Below, in pieces: positions 60,194 through 64,000 of a stretch of DNA of 64,000 nucleotides. The notes under the pieces are model-generated. The model did no database searches. It saw only the letters and a list, made by a program, of their open reading frames with translations, and was not told where the DNA came from. Position 1 is the stretch's first letter. Every line of letters starts with the position of its first letter. Source of the stretch: Cyclobacteriaceae bacterium (lineage in GTDB: Bacteria; Bacteroidota; Bacteroidia; Cytophagales; Cyclobacteriaceae); the NCBI GenBank assembly GCA_016787645.1, contig JAEUUF010000006.1:1-64000 (forward strand), read 5' to 3'. Position numbers and translations under genes: made by a program.

Positions 60194-62503
60194 ATGCTCA
60201 CCTCCCCCCTCTTTAAATCCCACCCCAACCTGCACGTCTTCCTGCCCATCCTCTATTTAGTTTGGTCGGATGCCGTGCTCACCCCTACGGAAGTGAAGGC
60301 GATCAACGACCTGATCGATCACCAGGGGTGGTTAAGCAACGAGGAGATCAAATTTCTCAAGGAACAACTCAACCCACAAAACCCTCCCACACCGGATGAG
60401 TTCAAAGGGTGGCTGAACGAAATACGATTGGCAGCCGACAACATGGACCCTGCCACACAACCTCGACTTGTAGACATCGGTATTCGGTTGGCAGAACTGA
60501 AGGGAGACGGTTCATTGAGTCCCGAACTGGCCAATGCCCGCGAGTCGATGGTCAACGTGGAGGAAACACTGGGACTGATCGGTGGCGAAGCGCTCTTCAG
60601 TTTCATCCCGGAGAAACGCTCGACCATCACTTCCAAAGTGCATACCGAGCGCACCTTCAGCATCGATACCATGTCCCGACTACTCGATGGCGACCAGGCC
60701 GCGATCATACAAAAAGCAAAGACCATTATCTCTGACAAGGAATTCGCTTACCGTGAGATGGATACCCTTGCCGAATACCGCGGGCAAGTACTGAAATGGT
60801 GCAAAATGCTTGCGGACCAGGGTTTCGGCGCCATGGCTTACCCGAAAGAATACGGCGGCGGTGGCGACATGGCGGCGTACTTCGCCATCATGGAAACGCT
60901 GAGCTACCACGAACTCAGCATGGTGATCAAATTTGGTGTTCAGTTCGGACTGTGGGGAATGAGCGTTTATTTCCTTGGTACTGAAAAGCACCACAAAAAG
61001 TACCTCAAAGACATCGGCACCCTTGAACTTCCGGGTTGCTTTGCTATGACCGAGACGGGCCATGGGTCCAATGTAAAGGGCATCGAAACCACGGCGACTT
61101 ACCACCACCCGACACGGTCTTTCATTGTGAATACGCCTAACGAGCTGGCCAAGAAAGAATACATCGGGAACGCCGCCCTGCACGGGCAAATGGCCACCGT
61201 GTTTGCCAAGCTGATCGTGGATGGAAAGGACTACGGCGTGAGTGCACTTGTTGTTCCACTTCGCGACAAAACAGGGAAGATGGCGCCGGGAGTGACCATC
61301 GAAGACTGCGGACGCAAGATGGGCCTTAACGGAGTAGACAATGGCAAGATCCACTTCAACAACGTTAGTGTTCCCTATGACAACTTGCTCGACCGCTTTT
61401 GCAGTGTTACCCCCGAAGGCAAGTTCGACAGCCCGATTGCCAGTGACAACCGGCGCTTCTTCACCATGCTGGGAACCCTCGTCGGCGGGCGCATTGGGAT
61501 TCCGCGTTCGGGCAACGCCGCATCCAAGGCCGGACTCACCATTGCCTTGCGCTACGGTGACAAGCGTCCCCAGTTCGGCCCCGAAGGTGGCGCAGAAGTA
61601 CCCATCCTCAACTACCGCATTCATCAGCGGCGACTCATCCCCTATCTCGCCAATGTTTACGCACTCCATTTTACCCTGCAATACCTGACCAACCGCTTCC
61701 TGAAGCGTTCAGAAAAAGATATGCAGGAGATCGAAGCACTCGCTGCGGGACTCAAGTCATTCACCACGTGGAATACAACCCATTGCTTGCAGGAGTGCCG
61801 GGAGGCGTGCGGCGGCAAAGGGTACCTGTCGGAGAACCGCATCGACAAGATGAAGAACGACACGGACATCTATACCACCTTTGAAGGCGACAATACCGTG
61901 CTGATGCAGTTGGTCGCCAAAAGCCGGCTATCCGAGTTCAAGCAGGAATTCGCCAACATGAACCTCTTCGGTGTACTGAACTATGTTGCCGACCAGGCCA
62001 CGACATCGATCACCGAGAAGAACCCGTTCATCACCCGCAGCACCGACGACGCACACTTGCTCGACTTCGAGTTCCATCTTAACGCCTTTGAATACCGGGA
62101 GCGCGATATCCTCACCTCGGCGGCGAAGCGGCTGCGTAAACTCATCACCGGCGGTATGGATAGTTTCGACGCTTTCAACGTGAGCCAAAGCCACCTGATT
62201 GATGTCGCCTCAGCGCACATTGAGCGGGTGATCCTGGAGCAGTTCATACACCAGGTGAGTGAGACCAAGGACGCCGGTTGTCGGGCCGTGCTAACTAAAC
62301 TTTGTCAGTTGTTTGCCCTTTCCCATTTAGAGAAGCATCGCGGCTGGTACCTGGAGAATGGGTACATGGAAGCAGCGAAGACCAAGGCCATCCGCAAGCT
62401 GGTGAGCCAACTCTGCTGGGACCTTCGCCAGGAAGCAGTGCCGCTGGTGGATGCATTCAAAATTCCCGAAAGCTGCCTCGGTGCCCCGATCGCTAAACGG
62501 TAA
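60194..62503 (+). CDS. acyl-CoA dehydrogenase/oxidase family enzyme, long form
   Basis: The protein of 769 aa is longer than classical acyl-CoA dehydrogenases (about 380-400). Residues 1-130 are an extra helical domain. The core follows, with MAYPKEYGGGGDMAAYF, the flavin motif CFAMTETGHGSNVKGIETTA and the acyl-CoA oxidase-like CGGKGYLSENRIDK. E564 in TTFEGDNTVLMQ is the probable catalytic base. A C-terminal helical domain continues to 769, as in acyl-CoA oxidases. It catalyses the first step of fatty-acyl-CoA beta-oxidation. TTG at 60176 is in frame, but I prefer the ATG at 60194. Confidence 0.9.
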   Translation: MLTSPLFKSHPNLHVFLPILYLVWSDAVLTPTEVKAINDLIDHQGWLSNEEIKFLKEQLNPQNPPTPDEFKGWLNEIRLAADNMDPATQPRLVDIGIRLAELKGDGSLSPELANARESMVNVEETLGLIGGEALFSFIPEKRSTITSKVHTERTFSIDTMSRLLDGDQAAIIQKAKTIISDKEFAYREMDTLAEYRGQVLKWCKMLADQGFGAMAYPKEYGGGGDMAAYFAIMETLSYHELSMVIKFGVQFGLWGMSVYFLGTEKHHKKYLKDIGTLELPGCFAMTETGHGSNVKGIETTATYHHPTRSFIVNTPNELAKKEYIGNAALHGQMATVFAKLIVDGKDYGVSALVVPLRDKTGKMAPGVTIEDCGRKMGLNGVDNGKIHFNNVSVPYDNLLDRFCSVTPEGKFDSPIASDNRRFFTMLGTLVGGRIGIPRSGNAASKAGLTIALRYGDKRPQFGPEGGAEVPILNYRIHQRRLIPYLANVYALHFTLQYLTNRFLKRSEKDMQEIEALAAGLKSFTTWNTTHCLQECREACGGKGYLSENRIDKMKNDTDIYTTFEGDNTVLMQLVAKSRLSEFKQEFANMNLFGVLNYVADQATTSITEKNPFITRSTDDAHLLDFEFHLNAFEYRERDILTSAAKRLRKLITGGMDSFDAFNVSQSHLIDVASAHIERVILEQFIHQVSETKDAGCRAVLTKLCQLFALSHLEKHRGWYLENGYMEAAKTKAIRKLVSQLCWDLRQEAVPLVDAFKIPESCLGAPIAKR

Positions 62504-62514
62504 ACATATTCCCT

Positions 62515-63090
62515 TCACCCCATCTCTGTTTTACGGAGAGGGGGCCGGGGGGTGAGGTATAACATCACCGCACCACAACCGAATCTCTTCGTTTTCAGAA
62601 GGTTGAGGTCAATTCGTTCAGAAAGGTTCTTGAACAAGGACAAGCCCTTGCCTGCAAGGATTGGCTGAACGCCAAGTTGGAACTCATCCACCAGGCCCAG
62701 GTTCGCCAGGGTCACAATCAGGCTTGGACTTCCCACCAGGATATCTTTGCCTGATTGTTGTTTCAGCGATAATATTTCCTCCCGGACAACTTCTTTCCTT
62801 AAGGTGGCCGTTTTCCAATCCACTTTCCTGAGCGATCGGGAATAAACAATCTTGGGAATCTCATTCATTACTAAGGCAAACGCGTCGGTGGATCGATCGC
62901 CCGTGGGATTCCTGACCACCATGGGCCAATAACTTTCCATCAGTTGGTATGTGATCCGGCCATACAACAGCAAGCCTGAGTTGCGCAACACCTCGGTGTA
63001 ATGATCATGGATTTCCTCATCCGCAATCATGACCGTGTGGTCGCAAAACCCGTCGAGGGTCATGTTCATACCCGCAATCAGTTTTCTCAT
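62515..63090 (-). CDS. dihydrofolate-reductase-fold (RibD C-terminal) protein
   Basis: The 191-aa protein begins MRKLIAGMNMTLDGFCDHTV and has LLLYGRITYQLMESYWP and KDILVGSPSLIVTLANLGL followed by VDEFQLGVQPILAGKG, the usual pattern of DHFR/RibD-C-family reductases. The actual substrate in these small proteins is unknown. The last residues (YLTPRPPLRKTEMG) and stop are encoded by the dispersed repeat at 62518-62560, extending the family's normal end. A paralogue lies 52 bases upstream. Confidence 0.88.
   Translation of the reverse strand: MRKLIAGMNMTLDGFCDHTVMIADEEIHDHYTEVLRNSGLLLYGRITYQLMESYWPMVVRNPTGDRSTDAFALVMNEIPKIVYSRSLRKVDWKTATLRKEVVREEILSLKQQSGKDILVGSPSLIVTLANLGLVDEFQLGVQPILAGKGLSLFKNLSERIDLNLLKTKRFGCGAVMLYLTPRPPLRKTEMG
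62518..62560. repeat. dispersed palindromic GC-rich repeat, copy 2
   Basis: This is a second copy of the element at 54896-54938, with an imperfect hairpin CTCTGT-ttt-ACGGAG, a G run one base shorter, and GTGAGGTAT. It forms the 3' end of the DHFR-fold gene, and the missing base makes it read a different tail from copy 1. Confidence 0.75.
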
Positions 63091-63142
63091 AATAACCTTT
63101 GGTTGTTCATCTGAATGGAAGTTCCTCCAACGACGGCCCTTC

Positions 63143-63736
63143 TCACGCCCCTACGGTACCCGTCCTAACCTTTCCGGCCCGCTGATAGTTGGCCAGAATT
63201 ACACCCGTGGAGGTGGCCAAACTATCCACCAACTTAAACGCGGCAGGAATAGCTCCACGGTCAAAAAGCTTTTTTCCTTTGCCGAGAGTCAACGGATGAA
63301 TCTTGAGACGCAGCTCATCTACCAGGTCATTCTTCAACAGCAAGCGAACCAGTTGACTGCTGCCCCAAACCTGGATAACGCCACCCTTTGATTGTTTAAG
63401 CTTCTTGATCGCAGCCACCTTATTGAGAAATACTGTATTCTTCCATCCGGATTTCTTCCGTGTCCTGGACAAGACATACTTTGTACCTTCATTGATGCCC
63501 GGCCAGAATTCTCCATGTTTAGGCCAGTAGCCTTCCCAAATCTCAAAGGTCTTCCTGCCCAACAAGTAATCCGCCGGCTTCAGTTCTTCGCTTACGGCTT
63601 TGCCATAGGTCTCGTCACCATAGGGCGCGGTCCAGCCGCCAAATTTAAATCCCCCCGATTGGTCTTCGCGTGGACCGCCGGGTGCTTGCATGACGCCATC
63701 CAGGGAGATCATCGACAAAACAATAATTTTTCTCAT
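63143..63736 (-). CDS. dihydrofolate-reductase-fold (RibD C-terminal) protein, paralogue
   Basis: The 197-aa protein begins MRKIIVLSMISLDGVMQAPG and has YLLGRKTFEIWEGYWP, IQVWGSSQLVRLLLKNDL and VDELRLKIHPLTLGKGKKLF, again the DHFR/RibD-C pattern. It is followed by the paralogue at 62515-63090; the pair shares the opening and the VDE(F/L) segment but differs in length and ending, so they diverged some time ago. The two are probably co-transcribed. Confidence 0.9.
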   Translation of the reverse strand: MRKIIVLSMISLDGVMQAPGGPREDQSGGFKFGGWTAPYGDETYGKAVSEELKPADYLLGRKTFEIWEGYWPKHGEFWPGINEGTKYVLSRTRKKSGWKNTVFLNKVAAIKKLKQSKGGVIQVWGSSQLVRLLLKNDLVDELRLKIHPLTLGKGKKLFDRGAIPAAFKLVDSLATSTGVILANYQRAGKVRTGTVGA

Positions 63737-63762
63737 CTCCGCCTATTGTTTTCGCGAGTCTC

Positions 63763-64000
63763 TCAATCAAGATAGGTATTAATTCCAATTACGATAAGTA
63801 CCGAATAAACACCCAAAATGACAAAGTAGCCGAGGGCTTTCAGTTCCAATTTCATCAGTCGCATGGCTCGCCATAAAATCAACGCCAGAATCGCTAATAC
63901 AAAGGCTGCGACCAAGTATTTATTGATATCCATCATGAATGCAATCCTTGCTTCATCCTGACGGTCGATTCCACCAAAGAGGATGGAAAAAAAGCGGGTG
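63763..64000 (-). CDS. membrane protein, partial (C-terminal 78 codons)
   Basis: The frame is open from the right edge of the window to TGA at 63763. The visible part reads TRFFSILFGGIDRQDEARIA, then two hydrophobic helices (YLVAAFVLAILALILW and ALGYFVILGVYSVLIVIGIN), and ends in TYLD. It is either the C-terminus of a larger membrane protein or, using an internal ATG (MMDINKYLV), a 50-odd-residue membrane protein. The upstream part lies outside the window. Confidence 0.55.
   Translation of the reverse strand, partial: TRFFSILFGGIDRQDEARIAFMMDINKYLVAAFVLAILALILWRAMRLMKLELKALGYFVILGVYSVLIVIGINTYLD

Noticed and set aside
60680..61681. 333-codon frame antisense to the acyl-CoA enzyme
   Set aside because: The composition is that of a mirror frame of a GC-rich gene; no domain, signal or promoter supports it.
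1..64000. Insertion sequences, integrases, prophage, tRNA or rRNA genes
   Set aside because: No transposase or integrase motifs, phage structural genes, or cloverleaf/rRNA-like sequences were seen on either strand.

Overview
The window is a chromosomal segment of a member of the Bacteroidota, most likely a soil or aquatic Cytophagales-type bacterium; this placement is an inference. The support is the gene content: a GH97 glycosidase, two DUF2911 proteins, S9 peptidase, Asp-box (sortilin-like) secreted protein, a short SigA-type sigma factor, a secreted 'asparagine synthetase B'-like protein and a SemiSWEET. Several promoters also fit the Bacteroidota -33/-7 pattern (TTTG or TTG, about 18-20 bases, TAnnTTTG). 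Coding density is very high, with no intergenic stretch over 300 bases, and many convergent genes touch or overlap. I saw no rRNA, tRNA, CRISPR array, insertion sequence or prophage.

Layout. 0-4.2 kb: a lipocalin-like lipoprotein, then a tight three-enzyme operon (FAD amine oxidase, membrane-anchored nitrilase-family amidase, secernin-like C69 hydrolase). 4.2-6.8 kb: DUF2911 protein and membrane-anchored amidohydrolase behind a textbook promoter, and a divergent secreted protein. 6.9-14.7 kb: a five-gene operon DUF58, transglutaminase membrane protein, MoxR ATPase, TPR protein, DUF2461. 14.8-17.6 kb: a lipoprotein resembling the LCIB (theta/beta-type) carbonic anhydrase family and an exported ankyrin protein. 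17.8-25.7 kb: DUF5362 membrane protein, S9 peptidase, GDPD phosphodiesterase, ABC exporter, small membrane protein, K+/H+ antiporter and GNAT acetyltransferase. 25.7-34.2 kb: TonB/MORN-repeat protein, Asp-box protein preceded by a 42-codon small membrane ORF, alpha/beta hydrolase, PHP phosphoesterase and GH97. 34.3-41.5 kb: barrel protein, then a five-gene minus-strand run of IorAB-type molybdoenzyme, an internally duplicated protein, a Tat-signal PLP enzyme and a PAS histidine kinase. 41.6-47.7 kb: YtcJ-type amidohydrolase lipoprotein, sigma factor, a cold-shock pair, DUF2911-TPR protein, DUF4239-like membrane protein and an ArsC-fold protein lacking its catalytic cysteine. 47.7-53.0 kb: lysophospholipid acyltransferase and fatty-acid desaturase (membrane lipids), then an operon of APC permease, DDAH-like hydrolase and Gfo/Idh oxidoreductase. 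53.1-64 kb: two secreted proteins, a nitronate-monooxygenase-type flavoprotein, acylase plus methyltransferase, zinc-ribbon protein plus SemiSWEET, cyclophilin, acyl-CoA oxidase-like enzyme, two DHFR-fold paralogues and the end of a membrane protein.

Most genes look like exported or envelope functions and amide/amine/peptide catabolism. The least ordinary items are the LCIB-like lipoprotein, the hidden 42-aa ORF coupled to the Asp-box gene, the 42 % identical tandem duplication within the 38.0-38.8 kb protein, the Cys-less ArsC-like protein, and several families of degenerate short repeats, mostly between 54.9 and 62.6 kb. Three of those repeats supply the last codons and the stop codon of neighbouring genes. 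I did not find a convincing wholly new defence or biosynthetic system; the best candidates for new biology are scored in the findings.
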